Below are positions 24,935-34,400 of a DNA stretch of 64,000 bases, one piece after another. Under the pieces are notes generated by a model that was not told the origin of the DNA, searched no databases, and saw nothing but the letters and a program-made list of their open reading frames with translations. The position numbers and the translations under genes were made by a program. Origin of the DNA: DASYTH01 sp036002505 (GTDB taxonomy: Bacteria; Actinomycetota; Actinomycetes; Mycobacteriales; Pseudonocardiaceae); the NCBI RefSeq assembly GCF_036002505.1, contig NZ_DASYTH010000096.1:1-64000 (forward strand), read 5' to 3'. Position 1 is the stretch's first letter, and each line of letters starts with the position of its first letter.

Positions 24935-26454
24935 CCGGGGACACGGTGCTTCGCCTCACCGATGTGGTGAAGACCTTTCCCGGCGTGCGGGCGCTGGACG
25001 GGGTGTCCCTGGAGGTGCGCGCGGGGGAGGTGCACTGCCTGCTCGGGCAGAACGGCGCCGGCAAGTCCACGCTGATCAAGGTGCTGGCCGGCGTGCACCG
25101 GCCCGACTCGGGCGGCGTGGAGTGGCTGGGCGAGCCGGCGGACTTCGCCACCCCGCAGGCGGCGATGAAGGCCGGCATCGCCACGATCTACCAGGAGCTG
25201 GACCTGGTCGAGTACCTCAGCGTCGCCGAGAACGTGTTCCTCGGGCACGAGCCGCGGCGGCTCGCCGGGTTCGTCTCGCGCGGCCGGATGGCGCGGCGCA
25301 CCAAGGAGATCCTCGGTGGGCTGGGGCACGCCGAGATCCCGCCGTGGCGCGAGGTCCGTCACTTGCCCAGTGCCGGCAAGCAGATCGTGAGCATGGCCCG
25401 GGCACTGTCCCGGCAGGCGCGGCTGATCATCATGGACGAGCCGAGCGCGGTGCTGGCGCACGACGAGGTGGGCAACCTGTTCCGGATCATCCGGGAGCTG
25501 ACCGCGCAGGGCATCGCGGTCATCTACATCTCCCACCGGCTGGAGGAGATCCGCGAGATCGGCGACCGGGTGACCGTGCTCAAGGACGGCCGGACCACCG
25601 CGACCGACCTGCCCGCGCGCAGCACGCCGACCCGTGAGCTGGTCAGCCTGATGACCGGGCGCACCATCGAGTACGTCTTCCCCGAGCGTCCACAACGGAC
25701 ACCCGGCGAGGAGCTGCTGCGGGTCACGGAGCTGAGCCGGGCCGGCGAGTTCGCCGACGTGTCCCTGACCGTCCACAGTGGAGAGATCGTCGGCGTCGCC
25801 GGGCTGGTCGGCTCCGGCCGCTCCGAGCTGCTGGAGACCATCTACGGCGGCCGGCAGGCCGACTCCGGGACGGTCGAGGCGCGCCGCCGGGAGCTGCGGC
25901 CGGGCAGCGTGGCCGCGGCGGTCCGGGCCGGGATCGGCATGGTGCCCGAAGAGCGCAAGGCCCAGGCGCTGCTGCTCGGCGAGCCCATCTACCGCAACAT
26001 CACGCTGGCGAACTTCCCGAGCTACGCGCGGGGCGGGTTCACCAACGCCGCGCGCGAGCAGGCGGTGGCCCGCCGGATCGCCGACGAGCTGGACCTGCGG
26101 CCCCGGGACGTGCGCCGGCCGGTGCGCACGCTGTCCGGTGGCAACCAGCAGAAGGTCGTCGTCGGCCGGTGGCTCGCCGAGCAGACGAGCCTGCTGCTGC
26201 TCGACGAGCCGACCCGGGGCGTCGACGTCGGCGCGCGGACCGAGCTGTACCGGATCATCCGCGGCCTGGCCGCGGACGGTGTCGGCGTGCTGCTGGTCTC
26301 CAGCGAGGTGCCGGAGGTGCTCGGCCTCGCCGACCGGGTGCTGGTGATGCGGGAGGGCCGCATCATCCACGAGGCCCCGGCCGCGGACCTCGACGAGGGC
26401 GGCGTCCTCGACATGATCATGGCCGGTTCCCTGCTCGAGGAGGCGGAGCTGTGA
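24931..26454 (+). CDS. Sugar ABC transporter ATPase, two-domain RbsA/XylG type
   Basis: A 507-residue protein with two nucleotide-binding domains. Domain 1 has Walker A GQNGAGKST and Walker B LIIMDEPSAVL, with an unusual signature, LPSAGKQIVSMARAL, in place of LSxGxxQ. Domain 2 has a degenerate P-loop (GLVGSGRSELLE), signature LSGGNQQKVVVGRWL and LLLDEPTRGVDVGAR. It powers uptake of a pentose/hexose or polyol with the permease and binding protein downstream. A repeat element separates it from the permease. Confidence 0.92.
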   Translation: MTGDTVLRLTDVVKTFPGVRALDGVSLEVRAGEVHCLLGQNGAGKSTLIKVLAGVHRPDSGGVEWLGEPADFATPQAAMKAGIATIYQELDLVEYLSVAENVFLGHEPRRLAGFVSRGRMARRTKEILGGLGHAEIPPWREVRHLPSAGKQIVSMARALSRQARLIIMDEPSAVLAHDEVGNLFRIIRELTAQGIAVIYISHRLEEIREIGDRVTVLKDGRTTATDLPARSTPTRELVSLMTGRTIEYVFPERPQRTPGEELLRVTELSRAGEFADVSLTVHSGEIVGVAGLVGSGRSELLETIYGGRQADSGTVEARRRELRPGSVAAAVRAGIGMVPEERKAQALLLGEPIYRNITLANFPSYARGGFTNAAREQAVARRIADELDLRPRDVRRPVRTLSGGNQQKVVVGRWLAEQTSLLLLDEPTRGVDVGARTELYRIIRGLAADGVGVLLVSSEVPEVLGLADRVLVMREGRIIHEAPAADLDEGGVLDMIMAGSLLEEAEL

Positions 26455-26545
26455 GCGAGCTTGCGAGCGAACCATCGGGTACTGCCCTGCCGCTGAGCTT
26501 GCGAAGCAGCAGGGCTCGGCGGCACCGAGCTTGCGAGGTGACGCG
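26455..26545 (+). repeat. Operon-junction repeat element (copy A)
   Basis: It begins directly at the TGA of the ATPase gene (GCGAGCTTGCGAGCGAACC), contains an internal GCCCTGC/GCAGGGC hairpin and ends in CACCGAGCTTGCGAGGTGA. Its GAGGTGA lies four bases before the TTG start of the permease, so it acts as that gene's ribosome binding site. The same ends and the same 4-base spacing are found at 46404-46461 and 61913-62069. Confidence 0.75.
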
Positions 26546-27607
26546 TTGACAGGAGATCTGGCCACGGTGCCCCGCAAGGACGAGCCGGTCGAGGACCGGC
26601 GGCGGCGCGGCTGGTGGCGCGACGAGTCGACCGAGTCGGTGCGGCGCAACCTGGGGCTGGTCGGCGTCCTGCTCGCGCTGGTGGTAATCGGGGCGATCAC
26701 CAAACCGGAGCTCTACGGCGACCTGAACTGGGTACTCAACAACACGGCCACGATCCTCCAGCTGGCATCCGTCATCGGCGTGGTGGCGGTCGGGATGACG
26801 TTCGTCATCACCGGTGGCGGCATCGACCTGTCGGTCGGCGCGATCATCGCGCTGGCCGGGGTGTGGTCGACCACGGTCGCGACCCAGAAGTTCGGCGCCG
26901 GCGGCATGATCTTCACCGCGCTCGCGGTCGGCGTCGGGGTCGGGCTGGTCAACGGGCTACTGATCTCCTACGGCCGGCTGGTTCCGTTCATCGTCACGCT
27001 CGCGATGCTGGTCGCCGCGCGCGGGCTGGCCTCGGAGATCTCCAACCAGCAGACGCAGGAATCCCGCAGCCTCTTCATCAACGACCTCGCCGCGACCAAA
27101 TGGCTCGGTATCCCTTTGCTCGTCTACATTTTCGCCATGGTCGCCGCGGCGGGCTGGGTGCTGCTCAACCGCACCACGTTCGGCCGGCGCACGGTGGCCA
27201 TCGGCGGCAACCCCGAGGCGGCGCGGCTGGCCGGGATCAACGTCAAGCGGCACACCATGCTGCTGTACGTCCTTTCCGGACTGTGCTGCGGCATCGGTGC
27301 GGTCATGCTGACCTCCCAGGCCACCTCCGCACAGGCGGCGATGGCCAACCTGTACGAGCTGGACGCGATCGCCGCGGCCATCATCGGCGGCACGCTGCTC
27401 GCCGGCGGCCGCGGCACCATCGTCGGCTCGCTGCTCGGCGTGCTGATCTTCTCCACGATCACGAACCTGTTCGCCATCAACAACCTCAGCACCGAGGCGC
27501 AGAACATGATCAAGGGCGGCATCATCGTCGCCGCGGTGCTGATCCAGCAGCTGCAGTTCAAGTCCGTCACCAGGTTCTTCGCCCGCAACAAGCTCACCAG
27601 GAATTAA
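26546..27607 (+). CDS. Sugar ABC transporter permease (RbsC type)
   Basis: A 353-residue integral membrane protein of the BPD_transp_2 family with 8-10 hydrophobic helices (NLGLVGVLLALVVIGAI; ASVIGVVAVGMTFVITGGGIDLSVG, the RbsC hallmark; LAGGRGTIVGSLLGVLIFST). It forms the channel for the sugar importer. The TTG at 26546 is chosen because GAGGTGA lies four bases upstream, exactly as before the ATG starts at 46462 and 61912. Confidence 0.9.
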   Translation: MTGDLATVPRKDEPVEDRRRRGWWRDESTESVRRNLGLVGVLLALVVIGAITKPELYGDLNWVLNNTATILQLASVIGVVAVGMTFVITGGGIDLSVGAIIALAGVWSTTVATQKFGAGGMIFTALAVGVGVGLVNGLLISYGRLVPFIVTLAMLVAARGLASEISNQQTQESRSLFINDLAATKWLGIPLLVYIFAMVAAAGWVLLNRTTFGRRTVAIGGNPEAARLAGINVKRHTMLLYVLSGLCCGIGAVMLTSQATSAQAAMANLYELDAIAAAIIGGTLLAGGRGTIVGSLLGVLIFSTITNLFAINNLSTEAQNMIKGGIIVAAVLIQQLQFKSVTRFFARNKLTRN

Positions 27608-27676
27608 CTTCAACCACCCGCCGGGTGATCGTCCTTTATAGACGGTCGCCGGGACAGGCACACCCAGGAGGACGTC

Positions 27677-28753
27677 ATGACTGATGACTGGCGCTACGCC
27701 AGCGAGCCAAAAAATGGGATACAGCGCCGCCACCTGCTGCTCGGTGGTGCGGCCGTCGGCGCGGGGGCGCTGCTGACCGCGTGCACCAGCAACGAGGAGC
27801 AGCCCAACACCCAGACCAACACCGGAGGCGGCGGCAGCAACCCGAACTCCAGCCCCGGCAAGAAGGTCACCATCGGGTTCTCCGCGCCGGCCGCCGACCA
27901 CGGCTGGATCGCCGCGATCACCAACAACGCCAAGGCGCAGGCCAAGCAGTTCAGCGACGTGGAGCTCAAGGAGGTCGCCGCCGGCGCGGACGCGGCCGCC
28001 CAGCGCGCGGCGCTCTCCACGCTCATCTCCCAGAAGCCCGACGTGATCGTGTTGCTTCCTTACGACGGCAAGGAGTTGAACTCCTTCGGGCTGGAGGCGA
28101 TGAAGGCCGGCGTCCCGGTGGTCAACCTGGACCGGGCGTTCCCCGACGCGCTGGCCTACCGGCTGCAGATCAAGGGCGACAACTACGGCATGGGTGTCTC
28201 GGCCGGCAACTTCGTCGCCGCCCAGATGAAGGCGAAGGGAGTGGCCAACCCGGTCATCGGCGAGATCGCCGGGATCGACCAGCTCGAGCTGACCCAGGAG
28301 CGCAGCAAGGGTTTCCGGGACGCGCTCGCCGCGGCCGGGATGCGCGTGTCGAACCGCCGGGCCGCGGAGTTCACTGTGGACACCGGCCAGCGCGAGGCGA
28401 CGCTGCTGCTGCAGGCATTGCCGAAGATGGACGCGCTCTGGAACCACGATGACGACCAGGGTGTCGGCGTCCTGGCCGCGATCAAGCAGGCGAACCGCAG
28501 CGAGTTCCTCATGGTCGGCGGCGCCGGCTCGAAGTCCGCCATCGAGGCCATCCAGGCCGACAACTCCGTGCTGAAGGCCACGGTCACCTACAGCCCGTCG
28601 ATGGCCTCCTCGGCGATCTCGCTGGCCCGCCTGATCGGTCAGAACCGCAAGATGTCCGACCTGGTGGAACTCCAGGTGCCAAAGGAGATCATCCTGGCCT
28701 CCGAGACCATCACCAAGGAGAACGCGGGCCAGTACCTTCCGCTCGGTTTCTGA
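27677..28753 (+). CDS. Sugar ABC transporter substrate-binding lipoprotein (RbsB type)
   Basis: A 358-residue protein. Its RRHLLLGGAAV segment and lipobox LTAC (Cys about 34) suggest a Tat-compatible lipoprotein signal. A Ser/Gly linker precedes a Peripla_BP_4 fold (VTIGFSAPAADHGWIAAITNNAK ... DVIVLLPYDGKEL ... VVNLDRAF). It captures the sugar outside the membrane for the adjacent permease. AGGAGG precedes the ATG. Confidence 0.9.
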   Translation: MTDDWRYASEPKNGIQRRHLLLGGAAVGAGALLTACTSNEEQPNTQTNTGGGGSNPNSSPGKKVTIGFSAPAADHGWIAAITNNAKAQAKQFSDVELKEVAAGADAAAQRAALSTLISQKPDVIVLLPYDGKELNSFGLEAMKAGVPVVNLDRAFPDALAYRLQIKGDNYGMGVSAGNFVAAQMKAKGVANPVIGEIAGIDQLELTQERSKGFRDALAAAGMRVSNRRAAEFTVDTGQREATLLLQALPKMDALWNHDDDQGVGVLAAIKQANRSEFLMVGGAGSKSAIEAIQADNSVLKATVTYSPSMASSAISLARLIGQNRKMSDLVELQVPKEIILASETITKENAGQYLPLGF

Positions 28754-28771
28754 CACACCAGGGGGTCCACT

Positions 28772-29944
28772 GTGGACAATGGAGAGCTGCGGGTCGGCCT
28801 CGTCGGCTACGCATTCATGGGCACCGCGCACTCGCAGGCGTGGCGGACGGTCAACCGCGTCTTCGACCTCCCGGTGCGCGCGCGCATGGTCGCGATCTGC
28901 GGCCGGGACGAGGCGAAGGTCGCCGAGGCCGCCGGGCGTCTCGGCTGGGCGGAGCACCTGACCGACTGGCGGGCGCTGGTGGCCCGCGAGGACATCGACG
29001 TCGTCGACGTGTGCACGCCCGGCGACAGCCATGCCGAGATCGCCATGGCCGCGTTGACTGCCGGCAAGCACGTCCTGTGCGAGAAGCCGCTGGCCAACAC
29101 CGTGGAGGAAGCCCGCGCCATGACCGACGCCGCCGCGGCCGCGCGGTTGGCGGGCGTCCGCTCGGTCTGCGGCTTCAACTACCGGCGCGTGCCCGCGGTC
29201 GCGTTCATGCGCCAACTCGTCGAGGAGGGCCGGCTCGGCACGATCCGCCACGTCCGCGCGGCGTACCTGCAGGACTGGATCGTCGACCCGCAGTTCCCGC
29301 TGGTCTGGCGACTGCGGCGGGAGGTCGCCGGCTCCGGTGCGCTCGGCGACATCGGCGCGCACATCATCGACCTGACCCAGTACGTGACCGGCCAGCGCAT
29401 CACCGGCGTCAGCGCCCTGACCGAGACCTTCGTCAAGGAACGCCCCCTGCCCGCGGCGTCCAGCGGCCTGTCCGCGGTGGCTGACACCGAGTACGGACCG
29501 GTCACCGTGGACGACGCCGCACTCTTCGTGGCACGGTTGGATGGCGGCGCGGTCGCCACCTACGAGGCGACCCGGTTCGCCACCGGCCGCAAGAACGCCC
29601 TCCGCGTCGAGATCAACGGGTCCCACGGGTCGGTCGCCTTCGACCTTGAACGGCTCAACGAACTGGAGTTCTACGACGCCACGCTCCCCGAAACCGAACG
29701 CGGCTTCCGCCGAATTCTCGTCACCGAGCCCGACCACCCTTATATGTCGGCGTGGTGGCCCCCCGGCCACATCCTGGGCTACGAGCACACCTTCACCCAC
29801 GAGCTCCGCGACTTCCTGACCGCGATCGCCGCCGGCGAAGACCCCACCCCGTCCTTCACCGACGCCCTCCAGGTCCAACTCGTCCTCGACGCCGTCGAAC
29901 GCTCCGCCCGCCTCGACTCCTCCTGGATCAAGGTCGAACCCTGA
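28772..29944 (+). CDS. Gfo/Idh/MocA-family oxidoreductase
   Basis: A 390-residue protein. The NAD(P)-binding Rossmann start VGLVGYAFMGTAHSQAW (variant of GxGxxG) and the catalytic-region motif HVLCEKPLANT are followed by the C-terminal alpha/beta domain (GALGDIGAHIIDLTQYVTG). It oxidises or epimerises a sugar, polyol or glycoside, probably the substrate brought in by the importer genes just upstream. GTG start with AGGGGG upstream. A bidirectional terminator follows. Confidence 0.9.
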   Translation: MDNGELRVGLVGYAFMGTAHSQAWRTVNRVFDLPVRARMVAICGRDEAKVAEAAGRLGWAEHLTDWRALVAREDIDVVDVCTPGDSHAEIAMAALTAGKHVLCEKPLANTVEEARAMTDAAAAARLAGVRSVCGFNYRRVPAVAFMRQLVEEGRLGTIRHVRAAYLQDWIVDPQFPLVWRLRREVAGSGALGDIGAHIIDLTQYVTGQRITGVSALTETFVKERPLPAASSGLSAVADTEYGPVTVDDAALFVARLDGGAVATYEATRFATGRKNALRVEINGSHGSVAFDLERLNELEFYDATLPETERGFRRILVTEPDHPYMSAWWPPGHILGYEHTFTHELRDFLTAIAAGEDPTPSFTDALQVQLVLDAVERSARLDSSWIKVEP

Positions 29945-30030
29945 GCTCCACCATCTCCTCGGCCCGCGAGCGAGGAACCCGCCACGGCAAGCGCCCCGCG
30001 GCGGTTTCGCAGGCCCGAGGCGTCGCCGGT

Positions 30031-30061
30031 GTGGCCGGGAACACGGGATCCTCCCGGCCAC
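30031..30061. terminator. Bidirectional terminator between convergent genes
   Basis: A perfect 10-bp stem, GTGGCCGGGA (30031-30040) with TCCCGGCCAC (30052-30061), and an 11-base loop, in the gap between the rightward oxidoreductase and the leftward TIM-barrel gene. It can serve both. Confidence 0.65.
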
Positions 30062-30136
30062 GCCGCGCGATGCACTTCCTGAACCCGGACCACACCTACC
30101 CCAACCCGTTTTCCGGTTTCGCGTTGTGGCGCTTGG

Positions 30137-31438
30137 TTAGCCCCGCAGCGTGGACATGTTGCGGGCGCTGATTCTGGTGTGGCGGAGGGACTGGCCGGGG
30201 TCGGCGGTGCCGCCGGGGGCGTTGTCCTGCTCGTAGTTGGAATTGTGGAAGCCGCGGGCACCGATGCCGCGGTAGAACGTGCGGAAGTCGATGTCGCTGC
30301 GGGGGTCGCCGAACGGGATGAAGTTGTAGCCGTTGCCGACACCGGGCGGTTCGCCGGTGGCGTCACCGTCTTTGGCGTGGAAGAGGGCGTAGCGCTTGGT
30401 TTGGCGCGCTACCTGGGCGCGGGGGTCGAAGACGTCCTCGACGCGGTTGCCTTCCCAGTCGTAGCGCCAGCGCCACTGGTGTTGGGCGACGTGGGCCCAG
30501 TAGATGTCCAGTTCTACCACGCACAGGCTGGGGTCGGTGACGTCGAGGTAGTGCTGCATGAGGCGTTTGCCGGATTCGCCGCGCACCTGGGTTGGCGGGA
30601 TCGGGGCGCCGGTGACGCGGTCCTGGGTGACCGTGACGAGAGGGCCGTCCTGCAGGAAGTTGTAGGCGGGGGAGTGGTTGTGTGGGTAGAGATGTATTCC
30701 GGAGGCGAGGCTGAGACGGTTGAGGGCCTCCCATTTCTCGCCGGCGAGGGTCCACGGCTCGATGTTGCGGTCGTTGGCGCTGGTCGGGTCGTTGCCGGTG
30801 CCCATGTAGGGCATGCCGAGGATCGCGGCGAACTCGAGCTCGGTCTGGAAGCGTTCGCGGTCGGTTGTGGACATCGATCCACCGGGGCTGCTGGGGCCGG
30901 GCCAGGTGTTGGGGATGAAGCCGTGGTTGCCGATGGCCTCGAGGCAGAACTCGTCGAGGAAGCCGCGCAGGGTGCGGGCGTAGGCGAGGTAGGCGGCGCG
31001 GGACTCCGGGGTGACCACGCCGCCCGGGGCCGGGTTGGGCGCGGCGCCGCCGGGGTTCTCGGCGTGCTGGCCGTAGCCGGCGAACTCGATCTGCTTGAAC
31101 CCGAGGCGGGCCAGGTAATGGAGCAGCTCGCGCCAGCCGCCGGGGAGGGGGACCAGCGGGCCGAGGTCGGTCGGGTCCTCAGGGAAGTGCGGCCCGCCGA
31201 GGAAGCCCATCGTCGGCGCGACGCCGAGCCGGGCGCTCGCCGCGATGCCGATTCTGGACGGCACGTCGCGCTGGGTGAACGTGATCGTGCCCAGCTTGCC
31301 GGGCGGGATGAGCCGCGCGCCGCCCTGCTCAGCCGTCGCGGACGCCGGGGTGGCGGCGAAGACCGACGGGGTCGCCGCCGCCGCGGCCATCACGCCCGCG
31401 CTCGCCATCAGCCGGCGCCGGTTCATCTGTGCGGTCAT
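30137..31438 (-). CDS. Tat-exported xylose-isomerase-like TIM-barrel protein
   Basis: A 433-residue protein with a twin-arginine signal (NRRRLMASAGVMAAAAATPSV). The remainder is an AP-endonuclease-2/xylose-isomerase-like TIM barrel (LLHYLARLGFKQIEFAGYG; AILGMPYMGTGN; SGIHLYPHNHSPAY; VVELDIYWAHVA; YALFHAKDGD), with His/Glu/Asp residues placed as in metal-dependent sugar isomerases or keto-glycoside lyases. Export is unusual for an isomerase and fits action on an extracellular glycoside. GGAAGG upstream fixes ATG 31438. It lies 29 bp after the large ThuA-dehydrogenase gene and is co-transcribed with it. Confidence 0.85.
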   Translation of the reverse strand: MTAQMNRRRLMASAGVMAAAAATPSVFAATPASATAEQGGARLIPPGKLGTITFTQRDVPSRIGIAASARLGVAPTMGFLGGPHFPEDPTDLGPLVPLPGGWRELLHYLARLGFKQIEFAGYGQHAENPGGAAPNPAPGGVVTPESRAAYLAYARTLRGFLDEFCLEAIGNHGFIPNTWPGPSSPGGSMSTTDRERFQTELEFAAILGMPYMGTGNDPTSANDRNIEPWTLAGEKWEALNRLSLASGIHLYPHNHSPAYNFLQDGPLVTVTQDRVTGAPIPPTQVRGESGKRLMQHYLDVTDPSLCVVELDIYWAHVAQHQWRWRYDWEGNRVEDVFDPRAQVARQTKRYALFHAKDGDATGEPPGVGNGYNFIPFGDPRSDIDFRTFYRGIGARGFHNSNYEQDNAPGGTADPGQSLRHTRISARNMSTLRG

Positions 31439-31467
31439 GTCTTTTCCTTCCGGGGTAGGCGAAACGT

Positions 31468-34400
31468 CTACAGGCCGATGCCGGCGCCGCCGAACTCGAC
31501 CCAGTTGAGGTTGAAGAAGTTGTTCGCCGGCCCGCCGGGTGCGGGGCGGAACACGAGGTAGAGCCGGTGCGCGCCGCCGGGGTCGGCGAGCGGGAACACC
31601 TGGCTGGCATACGTGTTCGCGTCGGCGGTCGCCGCGATCGTGACCGTGCTCAGCAGCGGTCCGTCCACAGTGTCCTGATGGATCTCGACGAGGCCCGTGC
31701 CGCCGGAGGTGCGGAACGTGATCGAGTTGATGTCCACCAAGCGATAGGTGCCGTTCAGCGCGATCCAGTCGCCGTTGCCCAGGCTGCCGCGCTGCAGCCC
31801 GCCGCCGGCGTCGGTGGTCGGTGCGGTGTTGGTGCCGGACTGGTCGACCGCGAACTCGACCTCCTGATGCTTCTGCAGGATCGTCACCTGGTCCACAGTG
31901 GTCAGTGCGGGGACACCGCCGGAGCCGCCGAGATCGGTGTACCAGGCGCTGATGACGCCGAACACGTTCCCGCCGTGCGAGACGTCCTCGGCTTCGGTCG
32001 GCAGCGTTCCGGTGCACCCGTTCGCGGTCGCCTCGGCGTGGCCGTGGCTGTCGTGCCCGAGCACGAACGTCACCTGCACGCGGCCGCAGTCGATCGGGCC
32101 GTCCTCGGGGTCGGAAACCGTCACGGCGAACGGGATCGTGTCGCCGAAGGAGAACAGCCCACCCGCGGCCGGCACCGTCAGGTGCACCGACGGCGAGGTG
32201 TTGCCGACCGTGATGGTGGTGTTCGCCGACGCGGTCTTGCCGCTGGAGTCGGTGACCGTCAACCGTGCCGTGTAGACACCGTTGGCCGAATACGTGAACG
32301 TGGGGTTGGGTTCGATCGAGTCGACGGTCCCGTTTCCGTCGAGGTCCCAGGAGAACTTGATGGAGTCGCCCGGGTCGGGGTCACGCGATCCCTCACTGGA
32401 GAACGCGACCGTCAGCGGCGCCACGCCGTCGGCCGGCGTCGCGTTCAGCACCGCGATCGGGGCGCGCAACCCCTTGACGTAGCTGAACTTCACCAGCGCC
32501 GCGTCCGGGTTGATGTTGAAGAAGCCGTCCCCGTAGGTGAGCAGGTAGAAGTTCCCGTCCTTGCCCCACATCATGTCCATGGGGTTGTCGCACAGGAACG
32601 GCTTGGTCGGCGTGGTCGGTGCCTGACCGCAGTTGAGCAGGTCGTTGATCTTGAAAACCGCGCCGGACGAGTCCAGCCGGATCTCCCGCAGGTAGTCCCG
32701 GGTGAACTCACCGAAGAAGATGGCGCCGTCGTAGTACTTGGGGAACTTGGTGGGGTTGGGGTTGGCCGGGTTGTAGTCGTACTTCGCCGCGCCGTGCGGC
32801 CCGACGCCGCCGGTCCCGAGCTCCGGGAACAGCTGCGGGCAGGTGCCCGGCGGGTTCTGGCGGTAGTACGCCGGGCACGGTGTGCCGAGCGGGTTCGCCG
32901 GGTTGTTGTCCTGGTAGGAGTACCAGACCTCGGGCCGGGCGACCGGCGGGGTCACGGTCAGGCCGGTGTTCCACCGCGACGTGTTCTCCGGGCCGTGCGC
33001 CGGGTTGTTGCATTCGAAGGCCTGCGGCGGGTCGTCCAGCGGAGTGGAGGTGTTGAAGTTCCACCGGTAGTACGGCAGGTCCGGCGAGTAGCACAGCGGC
33101 CACCCGTAGTTCGCCGGCCGCCGCACCGTCATCATCCGCCCGGTCCCGGCCGGCCCGCGGAACACCTGCGGGGTCTGGGAGTCCGGCGAGTAGTCGGTGA
33201 CGAACGCGACGTCGTCATCGTCGACGGTGATACGGAACGGGTTGCGCAGGCCCATCGCGTAGATCTCGGGCCGGGTCAGCGCCGTGCCCGGGGCGAACAG
33301 GTTGCCGGCCGGCGCCGTGTAGGAACCGTCCGGCCGCACCGTGATGCGCAGGATCTTGCCGCGCAGGTCGTTGGTGTTCTGGGCGGAGCGCCGGGCGTCC
33401 ACGTGCGGCGCGTTGAACAGCCCGGTCGTCGTGAGCATGTCGTTGAACGGCGCGAAGCCGCCGGAGTTGCCGCCGCCGGACGGGGTGTCGTCGCCGGTGA
33501 CCAGCCAGAGGTTGTTGTGCTTGTCGAAGTCGATGTCGCCGGCGACGTGGCAGCACGCGCCGCGGTTCACCGGCACCCGCAGGATCTGTTGCTCCGAGGC
33601 CAGATCGAGCGTCGGCGCGGGACCGTCGAGGAGCTTGAACCGGGAAAGCTGGAAGTACCCCAGCCACGGGTCCCACACCGAGGGGTCGGCCCCGGTGTTC
33701 GGCGCGTTCGCGACCGGCGTGCTCAAGGGCGGCGAGTAGTACAGGTAGATCCATCTGTTGGTGGCGAAGTCGTTGTCGACGGCCGGCCCGTACATGCCGT
33801 CCTCGCTGGCCATGTAGACCGGGATCTGCGCCAGCAGGTGCGTGGTGTTCGTGGCCGGGTCGTGCAGCCGGACCCCGCCGCGGCGGTCGGTCTGGACCAC
33901 GCGCCCGTCGGGGAGCACGTCGAAGCCGATCGGCTCGCTGACGTTGGGTGGCGCGGCGATGAAGTCCATCTGGTAGTTGGCAAGCACGGTCGCGCCGCAG
34001 TCGCCGTCGGTCAGGCCCGCGGCCCACCGGATCGCGCCGCCGAGGTGGGACCGCATACCCGCCTCACGGAACGAGGACGGCGTCCCGCCGAAGCCGGTGT
34101 AGAACGAGCGGCCGCCCTGGAAGTCCTTGCACCACGTGATGGGATGGTCGAAACCCATGGTGCCGCCGGCGAACGTCGATTCGTCCACAGTGGACATGAC
34201 GTGGGCGAAGCCGCGGACGCTGGACGTGAAGTTGTACCACCGGTCGGTGCGGGTCCACCGGTCCGGCAGGTTGGCCGAGGCCGGGTGGACGCGGTCGGCC
34301 ACCTTGACCACGGCCTGGCTCACCGGCGCGGCACCGCTCGCCCGGGTGCCGAGCACGTCGGTGAGGAACGACCAGCCCGGCTCGGCCTCGATCGCGGTGT

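Noticed and set aside
26957..30061. Open frame of more than 1000 codons antisense to the sugar importer genes
   Set aside because: It spans several well-supported genes on the other strand; composition is that of a GC-bias shadow.
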